Shown piece after piece: positions 35,801 through 47,800 of a stretch of DNA of 64,000 nt (position 1 is the first letter of the stretch; the number at the start of each line of letters is the position of its first letter). Position numbers and translations under genes: made by a program. The stretch covers positions 22,572,302-22,636,301 of the forward strand of contig JABBOT010000003.1 in the NCBI GenBank assembly GCA_016165875.1. Direction: 5' to 3'. Under the pieces are notes generated by a model, which was given only the letters and a program-made list of their open reading frames with translations, was not told the DNA's origin and searched no databases. The stretch comes from Acanthopleura granulata. Its lineage: Eukaryota > Mollusca > Polyplacophora > Chitonida > Chitonidae.

Positions 35801-38800
35801 TATAAAGGTGTACAAAAAATTGTGTGACGTCTCTGGTGAAACATTTCATCACTGTGGTCCTTAAAACCCACCATACAATCAAAACATTTGACTGCTTTTA
35901 TTTTTGGTGAAAAAAATCTAACAAATTTGGTGAAGGTATTTTCAGACACAGTTTTAAATGGTACTTTAACTCACCATAAGTTCATTTTTTCGAGGTCTTG
36001 CCCTATAAGGGATTGAAGTGGTGGTGATTAACATCATTAAAATCCAGAATTGTGAAGATCATTTTGGAACTTATCAATTTATCATTGAATCCTAAATTGA
36101 AGAGCCAAGACTTCATTTTTGCAAATCCAAACTTTAGTCCACATTTTTCCCGTTTCAATAATGTTAAAATAGGATATATATTTTAAAAACAGCTGAGTGA
36201 AATTTGGATAACAGTGCAATTTTGAGTGGTTTTTTTAGAAAATAAAAAGGATACAGGTTATAATGTTACATGTTCATGTTTATACTTTGCTAATCAGCTT
36301 GTATCAGTTGGGTTACACTGTGAAGTGTGTGTTTTGTGCTGTACGTGGTTGTGAAGCTGTCTTCATTGGTTGCATGCTCTGTGTGCTTGTGACAGCGATT
36401 GTTTTTGTGGCATGTCACTGTCCAAGAACATAACCAAAATCACATATTACATGAGTGCATGTTTAGCTGGTTATAATCAGACAAAAGTTCGGTAACCATG
36501 GTTTGCAAGTGCGAATTTTTTTTTTTTTTTGCCCTTTTTTCAATGGCCTCCACTGAATTTCCTCCCATGCCACTCTGATGGGCTATACTATAACACATGA
36601 TGAATTTTTGACATGTGAAGCTATGGAACATCTTGTCCAGTTCGTAGGTCTCTGGAGTTACAATTGTTTTCTAGGCAGCAGAATGGAGACATAAGCATGA
36701 CATAAGTCTATCATTGAAAACTTGGAGTCTTTAAAAAAAAAAAAAATAAAAAAAGGAAAGAAAAGTGGTCTTATTGAAGAAGCCATGCCCGGTTACCTCC
36801 CACCATAATGCTGGCCACTTTCGTGGCGAGGTACAGACCAACAGTCCATTTTTCTTTCAGGTCATTTACTGGGTATGTATGATCAAACACATCTATGTCT
36901 TAAAGATAGGTTTTAGTCGTGACAAAAATTGCCATTAGCCATTTTTCGGAGTCCCACCTAGCAGTGACCCTTAAAAAAAAATAACACGACATGCCTTTTG
37001 TATAGGAGAGTGACAAATAGGAAGGAATTCTGTGGAGTGCTATTGCCTTGGTGCAGTTTACTCTGAAATGTGGAAAGCGTCTCATGTGTTTGTGACTATT
37101 ATCATATCATCATGTTTATAAGGCGATGTGCATTTTTCTGTACTTAACATATTGTCTCCCTTGCCTAACTGCATGCTGTCATGGTCTGAATGATTTCGGA
37201 TATGACACTGGCTTTTTCCATGATTGGCTTATTTGAGAGCTCCCCATGCCATTGCAGGCTTTGAAATCTCCCCACATTTCCCGCCTTTACTACCCGGTGA
37301 GATGGCTGCCGAAGAGAGCCCCTCATCTCAGCCAGCCAAGAAAAAGAAAAAGCGGAAAAAGAAGAACCAGGCCCAGAATGCTTCTGAACCATGCCCTCCC
37401 TTACCTACTGCTAGCTCTGCCCTGTCTGGCGACTCTCTCACCCTGTCAACTGCCACCGGCACCACCCCCAGTGACCCTTCTCCCCATCTAGGTACGGTAT
37501 AAACATACATCTCTCCTCCCTCTGTTTGTTGCCTGTGTCCTGTTGTGTTTGGTACACTTGTATCGGTCGTGGAATTTACCCACTGTTTTCATTTTGTAGC
37601 TAAATCCACATTCATGGATGTCATATGACTTCACATTATATATCTGTGAAAATCATGCATATTGTTTAAAGTACACATATGTTCTTTTATCCCTTAATTG
37701 GCCACCCTCTATGTAGTGACCTGGATATATGTCTGTGTAGTTGAATGAAACATGAAATGCACTTTGTGAACAGGAGGGACAAGTTCTGCTCCAGCTCCAA
37801 GAGGTATAGAGAGTATACCAGTACAGTCTGAAACAGATCGCAGGATTGTGGAGATTCTGAGCAATGTGGCCAAACACAAGGAGCAGTCCCAGAATAAGTC
37901 TGGTGATGGGAAGTCATCAGGAGGTGGTCAGGCTCAGTCTGGCCAGACACGCAACACTGACCCCGCTCAGTCGACTCTGCACCCAACCACATCAGGCCCA
38001 GCCCACAGCAGTGATCAGAGTTTCCTCAGCAACCAGCCCGTCCTATCTACTTCGCAGATCAAGGTGGAACTGGGTACAGAGAAAGCTCCGACTACTCACA
38101 TCGGCCAGCTGTTGTCAGGAGGACCTCAGCCTCATCCTGGTCAACCAGACCCCAATCAGAGGTATGCGCTGAATCTTCCTCCAGCATCACAAGCCCACCC
38201 TCCTAAATCAGAGCTGAGTGGAACGCCTGCCCTACAACTCCCTGGTCCGGGAATTCCGTCCCAATCCTCCACAAGACCACCTCATCCAGGCCTGATGCCA
38301 GGTATGGCAGGACACATGGCGGGTGGCCACCCCAGGGCTGCTCACCCAGGGGCCCCTCAGAGTCGTCTGCCTCACCCGTACGTGGCCAGTGGACCCCCAC
38401 CTCCCTACAGCAGTGTAGGCCTTCCTGTGCCATCTAGCATGCATGGTGCTGGCCTTCAGACCTCTGGCAGTGCAGCTGGAGTGACCACATGTAGTATGAA
38501 CACTACACCCAGCACATCAATGTCGGCTCCACTTATGTCCACCAGTACTGAGGGATTGGGCCCTCACCAGGTACGTTACGAAATCAAACCAGACATCCCC
38601 GTGCCAGCCTCATTAGCACAGAGCAGGCAAGCTATGGGACATCCACCCCAAGATTTCAACAACGTACAAGCGCATCCAGGAGCCTCCAACCCTCAACAAG
38701 GTCCTTTACAAGGCCCGCTGGGACTGCCTCAGACTGATAAACCTATGGATAGACAGCAGATAGTGGAGCAACTGAAACTGGAACTGATCAAGTCCCCAGG

Positions 38801-41800
38801 TGAGCTTTTGCTGCTTAAGGCCTATATTTATTTCAAGACATCAATTCTGGGTGAAATTTTTGCACAAGAAAAAAGATTTGTTACAATCTTGACTGTGATG
38901 CTCTACAATCGTATTGTGTGTATACAGTTGTCATGAATATAATTACTTAAATATTATATGTTGTGGGTTCAAAACCGGCCTTTGGCAGTTAATTTGTAAC
39001 TTCTTTTTATCTTACTGTTATTGGGGCCTTGGTGACAGTAAGTGGATGACAACTCAGATTTGTGGTTTGCAAAGTCCAGAGTTCGATGGTGACTACTTTG
39101 ACTTGTCTTTGACTAATCTGGTTGTGCATGTCTGTAGATAACTGATGGAAAGTTTGTTAGATGCTTGTCAAGGAATCAGTGGTTGAAGTTGGGCACTTCA
39201 TCTATCCTTAAAACTGACCACAGTTGTGTAAGTGAAAAGTTCTTGAGCCCATGAACAATCAAATGAATAAATTAAAATAGTTAAACAAAGGGCCACCAAA
39301 GGGAGACGAAAAAAGTGACAGCATATGACAGTTGGCCGCATAAAACAGGTTGCGAAAACCAAGCCAAATCATAACTGAATTAGGTTTCAGGAAACCTATA
39401 GGGCCTACATGTGCAAATATTTTAGACATAATTATTAAACACTAATGTATTCTGGCACATACATTTCACAGAAATATAACAATTGTAGTAAAATAATAAC
39501 TCAAAAATTTTAAGCGGTGGTGGGTAGGCCTGCAGGTACTCACTCATTGAACAAGTGCTTACATAAAGACTATATCAGGTACAGGGCACATGTGACAGAT
39601 GCACTTTCCCCCATCATTTTGAAGCCCTAGAAAGCCTGGGCTGTGCCAGTTTGGCGCACATAGGTATATGAATATTCCAACACAGGTTTGGACTGTCAAT
39701 GGCAGACCACTTAGCTGTCTGAAAATTCTGTCAATCATGTTTACCATTACCAGTAAAACAACAACAAAATGTATGAGTGGAGGAAGATCAATTTCACCAT
39801 GTGTTCAAGACAGGTAATATTTTGGCCAAGTAAAATGAAGACACAATACAAAGATAATGTCCAAGCAAGCCATATAATTTCAGGGGAGGAACCCCAGGGG
39901 GTCAGATTATATCCTGGTTTGACGAATATATATGGTGTTCACAGCTCCCACCTCTGCATGGATCCACTGGCACAGGGGTGTCTGTTAACCAGTAATCCTC
40001 ACACTTCACACATCACAAAGTGGAAGGTTATAACTTTTTATCACTATAAAAATTACCAAAGTCTGTGGCCACCATTATGAAAGTTTCGTATGTCTGATGC
40101 AGCTGTCATGATTATTGATGAAAGTGTTGGCTGCGAAGGACAGGTTAATATGGGATTTGGTGGCAAAATATAGTGGCACCTGGGTACGTTGGACAGATGT
40201 CCATATGTTACAAGTCGTTTAACATGAAAAATTGTTCAGTTGTGGCAGCTTCTGTGGCTCAGTTGGGTAGCGGGCTATCGCAGCACAATGACCCGAAGCC
40301 TCCCACCAATGTGGTCGCTGTGAGTTCAAGACTAGCTCATGCTGGCTTCCTCTCCGGCCGTACATGGGAAGGTCTGCCAGCAACCTGCGGATGGTCGTGG
40401 GTTTCCTTTGGGCTCTGCCCGGTTTCCTGCCACCATAATGCTGGCCGCGATCGTATAAGTGAAATATTCTTGAGTACGGCGTAAAACACCAATCAATCAA
40501 ATAAATAAATAAATTGTTCGGTCAAGGCAGGTAGAGGCAGCTTAGAGCAGATGGACACTGATTATAGGTGGCCATAGGTACAACTTAGAACAGATGGACG
40601 CTGATTACAGGTGGCCGTAGGTACAGCTTAGAGCAGATGGACCCTGATTACAGGTGGCCGTAGGTACAGGTTAGAGCAGATGGACCCTGATTACAGGTGG
40701 CCGTAGGTACAGGTTAGAGCAGATGGATGCTGATTACAGGTGGCCGTAGGTACAGGTTTGACCATATTATACACGCATCTTGTACTGTTTTATGTGTTTG
40801 GAAAGATTAAGGCTATGGTTTTATGTAGACCTCAATATCTACTTCAATACAGGTAAGAAGGCTGACATGTCTGATGCAGAGCGGGCCAGGCAGAATGTGT
40901 TACTGAAGCAGCTACTGGCCACACAGCCTGGCCGACGCAGGCCCAGTGAGGTAATGACCTACACAGGTTTGGTACTGCCGTTGTTGTAGGACTAAAATAG
41001 CCCTTCCTTCCTTCTCTTTGTCTCTAGGTACTTCAGTTGTTACAGTGATTACTTTCCTTCTCTAGCAAACCTAACCACTGTTATAGTGTAGGCTTTGAGA
41101 GATCTCATGTTTCCCATACAGCTAATTGTACAATGCCCGCACGATAGCCAATTATCGTAAAATACTCTTCATGTATGTCCAAATTCCTTCATGACTATCA
41201 CATGGCAGATGAACTAGGAGATAAATATAGTGGATATATTTGATGATAAGCGAGTAGACTTTCTTACAGGACCTGGATGAGACTGTCCAGCTGACTCCTG
41301 AACAACAGCGTCAGCTGGAGATGATTGACCGCATGCCCCTATGCACAGAGAAAGAGTTGCCTTGTGAGGATGAGCCTGATGGAGTTATTCCCCCTGAGGA
41401 TAAGGAAAAGCTGATGGGTAAGATGTGCCCCTATTGGTTACCTGAGTTGAATACCTTGTTTGTTCAGCAGTGTTAAGTTATGTGTGATGCCTACCTAGTG
41501 AACTGAGTTGAAATAATGTAGCATGTTTGCAACTGGTGGGCAGGACGCAGAATGATTTTCATAATGAAGCATATCATATAACTTGATGTGGATTCTTCTT
41601 TCAGAAATACGAAAACTAGAATTTGAGCAAAGAAGAAAAGAGTTTGAGGACTTAAGAAAGACAAAGAAAACCTCCAAAGATGGAGTGAAGCTGAAGCGCA
41701 AAAAGAAGAAAGACAAAGAAGGTGTGGGGAAAGATGGACAGCCAAAGAAACGGAAGAAAAACAAGAACAACATGAGCCCTGAGGACGTTGAAATCTTCGC

Positions 41801-44800
41801 CACAAAGCTGATGGAACAGCTGAAAGCAATGCCCAGTGTGCCACTCCAGGAACCCAATGTTGGCATCAATTTTGGGGTGTGCCCCATTGTTGGTAGCGGG
41901 GCACTTGGAGGTAAGAACACGTGACAAGATACAGATGAATTAAGAATGGTGTTACCAAAGTTTAACAAAAAAAAAAAGTAAAGAAAAACTACATACGAAA
42001 ATCTTAAAACACAAAATACAAGTGACTTACAGTAGTTCCTGTATGAAATAACATGCGTGTTTTTTGCCTGTGCTCAGAACAAGTGGAGACCCGTGTACGA
42101 GGCGTGTTTGGTAAAGCCTACGTAGATGGAATGCTGGATCATTACGGGGGATTGGGCAACTTCCAGACTTTGTCACAATGCCTGCCTATGGATATGTACA
42201 AGGTTAACCCAATGGATATTGCAGCACGCAGGAAATTCCTCAGTGATGGGGAGCAGGAGAAAGCAGCAGGTAAGCACGTCAGCTGTGAATCACTTACATT
42301 TATGTAGTCTTAGTTCCACGTACTGCTCATTGATAAATAAAAAAACTTTGCTGATAAGATATCTGTCTAGTTCATTGGTTAGTTGGTATCTTAAATATTT
42401 AGCCTTTGATTGTTCCGTACCACAGTAAGACGTAAATACATGTACATAAGTAGCACTCCTCCTAGATTTGCAATTTTTGAGATTCCTTCTAACAGTAATT
42501 CCTTAATCCATAGCTAACCATGACTACCCATTGTTTGCAGTGGCAAAAGTTTATAGTTGTTTGGGAAATCTTACCAAGACCCTCCTCAAACTTTAGTCTT
42601 GAAAGTGCATAGACATATCTTATGTACATCCAGTTTTTTTTTTTGATAGCATGTATTTTTCCCCCTGATGAGTGGACTCAGTGTGACCTGGCGTGACATT
42701 GTGTGAGGCTGTGACAGGACTACATAGAGCATGCGCATGGCCTGCATGACAACATTACATTCTGCCATCAGGCTGACCTAGACATTCAGCAAGATGGTTT
42801 TAGTTTTGAATATTTGTTGAAATATTTTTCGAAATTATGGCTGCAATGTCGATGAAATTACTGGGCTAAAAAGGCAAAAATAGCAAATCTTTGTACATTG
42901 CATGTTTCCTACCCCTCACATCCGAGACCCTTTGTCGGAGAGCCTTTCCTCTGCATGACTATTGCGTGTGGACGAACTTAAGACACATGCCAGCCAGCTT
43001 GAGACCCTCTGAGTTTACACTGGTGAGGGCTGCAGCTGGCGTGAGCAGACAGCCAGAGTCCGCCTCTTGTACTCCTGTCTCCTCGCTGTCACCATAGGTC
43101 CAGAGTCCGACCAGCAGCGCTACTGCCTCCTCTATCATCCCATAATTCCACTGAAAATAGGTGGCAGCACTGGAGTCTTCCCTGGAGTCAGCATGCCTCC
43201 TTCCAAAGTGTTGGTGGGACGACCTGTGGACACGCGGCCCCTGGTGAAGATTCCAAACCTTCCCCCAGGACCTTTGATTGAACCCAGGCTGGGATCAAGG
43301 TTAGTCGTCACATACTCAGCTTGATCAAAGCTTGTCTTTACCCCTCTGCCAGTTTTGGCCAAGGGGTATTGTCGGAGCGGGCGGAGGCCGGCCAGCCGTC
43401 CATCCGTCTGTCTGTCCATATTTTTATGTTTATTTTCGGTGACCATGACCTTTTCCTTTAAAGTCATTGGGTTCATTGAAGTTAAATTTTGTGAAAGGCT
43501 TGTAACAGCTCTATCTCTTGAACAGTTTGTCCCAATTTCACCAAATTTACACAACAGCTACACAATTTTATGATTGGGTGCTATTATAAATAATATCTTT
43601 GGAATTTGTATCTGTTGGTTACATTGGACCTGTGCTTTAGGCTGAGTGGTTTTAAGGGCATTTTTTATGCCCTATTATCTTCTAAAAGGTTGTGCAAGAT
43701 TTTATGTTGTCATGTTGATAACAATCATGTATTACATATTCTTCAAAGGAAATGTATTTGATACCTGTTATTTTCAGGAATGCTGATTCACCAGATACAA
43801 TTATCTCATCCTCCTCACCTGAGTTGACATTTGACGAGCGTCAGCCCGATCTGCCTGGGTTGACCTACATTGACCCTGACCGCTCGGACAGTCGCTCCTC
43901 CTCTCCAGCCTTCCCACTGGTTCATCCTGTGCCCATTAAAGCTGAACCAGCTAGTTTCAAAGAGGACATGGAGTTCAAGAAAAAACTTGACTTTGATCCA
44001 AAGCGAGAAATCAAGCATGGCTTTGAGCTTGTGAGTAAGATGAAGCCGTCAGTAGAGAGAGACCTGAAGTCCAAGGATAACCTGGCATTTGCCATGGGTT
44101 TGGATGCAGAAGAGCTGTCCACAAAGATCCCTGGACTGGCCATGGGTTTAAAGGACCCCATGATGGAGCAACAGGTGTCTGTCACCCTCACCCTCTCTGC
44201 CTCAGCCACTGAGGATATTGTCGGTGTCCTCTCCTCTATTGCGGACCTGCTGAAAATCGCTGTACCTCCCTCCTATGAGATCAGTCGTAGTCCGTCCCCG
44301 GAGCTCTTTAAGCTTAACATGAAACGTAAGCACAACTTCTCACTTATCCAGAGTGTTTTTGGAGGGGATCAATTAAACTTTTTGTTCTATTCAGATATGG
44401 ACTTTCTGTTTGAGTAATGTGGCTGTAGGTTCAACCTTCTGAGCAAGTCTTAATATTAAATGTTTTCAGCTTTGCAATGGGCACGAAACATGGAAAAGAT
44501 AGCATTTGTAATTACCCCCACTTGTGTAGTTATATTGGTAATATACATTTTTTTTTCAGACAAAGAAGAAGCAGTACATGTGCAGTCTTTAATCAAGTCA
44601 AAGCCAAAATTTTGTAGACACTGTGATGTGACAGTTATAAACCCGGGAGTTAGGAAGAAGAAATCCGAGATGTTGTTTCTTACCAAAGAGGAACAGGTGA
44701 GTGTTGTTGGATTATAAGTAGTCTTGAGGTCATGTAAAAAGTTAAGGAAGCCTTGTAATTTATTTTTCCTAGCTCAGAGGAAAGGTATCAAGTTCTGGAT

Positions 44801-47800
44801 CGTTCTCTCCAAAGTTCAACAAATCCTGATGATGTGATTGTCGTCAAATGAACCAGTCACTGAGTTTAATATCTGTTGGTTCTTTGCTTGCTGAAGGGGC
44901 TGTTTGTCTGAATGGTTTGTGGCATTGGGAGGAGGATAGTTGTTTTCTCCACCCATACACCCGACTACTGTGATGCCAGTGTAACTTTCTTGTACGGCGT
45001 TAAACACCAATCTGATCATTTTTGTAGGACTCGGAGGATGAAGAGATCACTTTCTGCAGCATGAACTGCTACAGACAGTTTGCTATAACCCACAAGACTC
45101 ACCCGCCTGCTGAAGTGAAGGAAGCCTGTGACCTGGTGGAACACAAGAGTGTTGCAGCTGAGTGTGTCAGCTCTCCCAAGACCAATCAACCAGTACCCGT
45201 GTCGTCTTCTACCCCAACGCCTACACCTGCTCAGTCCCCAAAACTGAGTTCTCCTACAGCAGCCAAAACATCCCTTCCTGGGGCTGTGCCTAGCCAAGTC
45301 ACCACTGCCTCTGCCCCAGCTCTGGTGACCTCTTTACCTCCCCCAGGTGTGACTGCTTCCAGCAGCTGTCTTACTGCCCTCACTATTTCCACATCCAACA
45401 CCTCCACCCCGTCAGCCACTCCCAAGTCGTCCCCATCCCTTGGTTCCCCAGCGTTGTTTCCCAGTCCCAAGAGGAACGAGGATCGGGCAAAACACCGCCG
45501 CCGCAGTAACAGCACTAACCTGGACACCCAGCCACAGAAGGTAAGCTGCCTCGTGTGTGCTTGTGGTCCGTGAGAGGGGTTTTATTACTCCGTTCACAGT
45601 ATTAGGTAGAAACCTTCAGTATGTCAAAGATCTTAAAAGGGATTCGGTAGTTGGGTAATGTTTTTATCCTCTTTGAATGTAGAATGGTAGACACAGCCCC
45701 AAGATCACAATATTCATCACTGACGGCCCTGTTCAACCGAGTCCATCACAGAAAATGAACTGTAAGGTTTATTGTAACAAAATCGTTTGTAGAACTTAAT
45801 TTCAACTTTTGATCTTAAACCAAACTTTTGGAAACTTAAATTGTTCTGTGGTTGTGTTTGAAATGTTTGTTTTATTATGTTCTAAAATGCTTGTTAGATT
45901 CCTAATTGCAGTCAAATACAGACACTAGTCTTCGTTTAATCTGTGAATGTTGCTGGTTTATTGCAGCCTGTGGTGAAGAAATGGAAGGATGTGAAGTGGA
46001 AGAAAGTGGACCTGACTATACAGGTGCAATCTCAGAAGAAGAGCTCAGCGCCCACAGACAAGAACATACGCATGGTAGGTACACAGCAAATTTACCAGCA
46101 ACCATCAATCTGAATTTGTTGTTTAAAAAGTGGTTTCAGTTGCAGTGTTATGGTCTAAATTCTGTTTTTAGATTACATTTTTTGGTTATAGCAGAAAAGA
46201 GGTGAAGATCAGTTCAGGTTTTGAACTGGGAGTTGGAAACCTATTCACCAGTGATACTTGCCAACCATGAAGAATCTAAAGTCACTGGCTCAAAACCTGG
46301 GATGGTTGTAGACTATTTTCGCCACTTGAATATGTTCTTTTAGCAGAAAGTCATAACCTATAATACATCCTATAATTCATCGATTTATTTTATTTCTATA
46401 TGTACAAAAGCTTCGCGTGGAAAAAGCAGTATGTTTTGTGGATTTGATAATGTAACAGTGTTGGTTTTCTGTTTGTCAGCTGATGACCAATATGAAGATC
46501 ATCCTGACTGCCGAGCCTATGACTGAAGACACGAGGAAGTGTACATTCTGTCACCAGACAGGGGACGGGTCCTCGGATGGACCTGGCAGGTGAGGTCATC
46601 AGGCTCGCTTGTGGTTAAGTTTGTCAAACTTATGCCACGTGGCACTTAGACGTGTTAGAAACCTAGGCATATTTTTCAGTTTCACTGGGGTTATTGAAGG
46701 TATCTTTCATGTCGACTGGTATACCTCTTGAACTCTTTCAGCAAATTTTATCAGGGCAGTAGCAGGTGTCACTAGTCATGTAAAATACTTTATTTACATT
46801 GACCTAGGGACCTCTGTGGCTCATTTGGTTAGGGTGTAACCACAGCGCAATGACCCAGAAGCCTCCAACCAATGCGGTTGCCATGAGTGCAAGTCCGGCT
46901 CATGCTGGCTTCCTCTTCGGTCGTATGTGGGTAAGTCCACCAGCAACCTGCAGATGGTCGGGGGTTTCCCCTTGGGTCTGCCCGGTTTCCTCCCACCATA
47001 ATACTGGCTGCTGTCGTATGAGTGAAATATTCTTGAGTACGGTATAAAACACCAATTAAATAAGTACATTGACCTATTTTGAAGGTAATTGGGTTTGTGC
47101 CTTCATGACCTTGTAAAGACATTCCAGACTGCCCCTTTAAGATTACTTTGAATGGCAAAAAAATGTTTACTGCCCTGTCAAGTACACCACAATGCTCTCT
47201 GGTGCTTTCTTCTAGTCTGATTGTTATATTCTCCTCTTTCTGCACACTTTTAAACATTCTGGTTACCAATTTATATTGTTTTCAGATTGCTCAATATGGA
47301 CATAGATAGGTGGTGTCACCTGAACTGTGCTCTCTGGTCTTACGACGTCTATGAAACCCTGAATGGGGCCCTGATCAATGTGGACCAGGCCTTGAAGCGC
47401 AGTCTTACTGTCAACTGTACTTCCTGCCACAAGGTGGGAGCCACCCTGGGCTGTTTCAAGGTCCGCTGTTCAAACATCTACCACGTGGCCTGTGCTATCA
47501 ATGAAGGCTGTATGTTCTTCCAGGATAAGGTGAGGATCAGTAGTGTGGAAGAAAAAGCTGTATGATGCTTACTTTAGTCATTTGTTTAGACAGGGAATTT
47601 ATGCATTCCCTGCTTTTACAGAATATGGTGCCTTGGTGACAGTTACTGGTCAGATATAGGCGGGAACTTGGTATACACTGTGCACTGTGGCTTCCTCCAT
47701 ACAAGAGACTGACCACCATGGTTGAAGTGAAGAACTCTTAAAATGGTGTTGAACAGCAAGGAAATAATAAATGTTCGATGTAACTATAGAAGTGGATGTG

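Noticed and set aside
40249..40330. Functional tRNA gene suggested by A and B boxes
   Set aside because: It is the head of a SINE: no cloverleaf can be completed and the same head recurs with SINE tails.
41495..41968. 157-codon minus-strand open frame with Phe/Leu-rich translation
   Set aside because: It is the complement of the Lys-rich exon 41605-41910, and the hydrophobic look comes from antisense of AAG/AAA codons.
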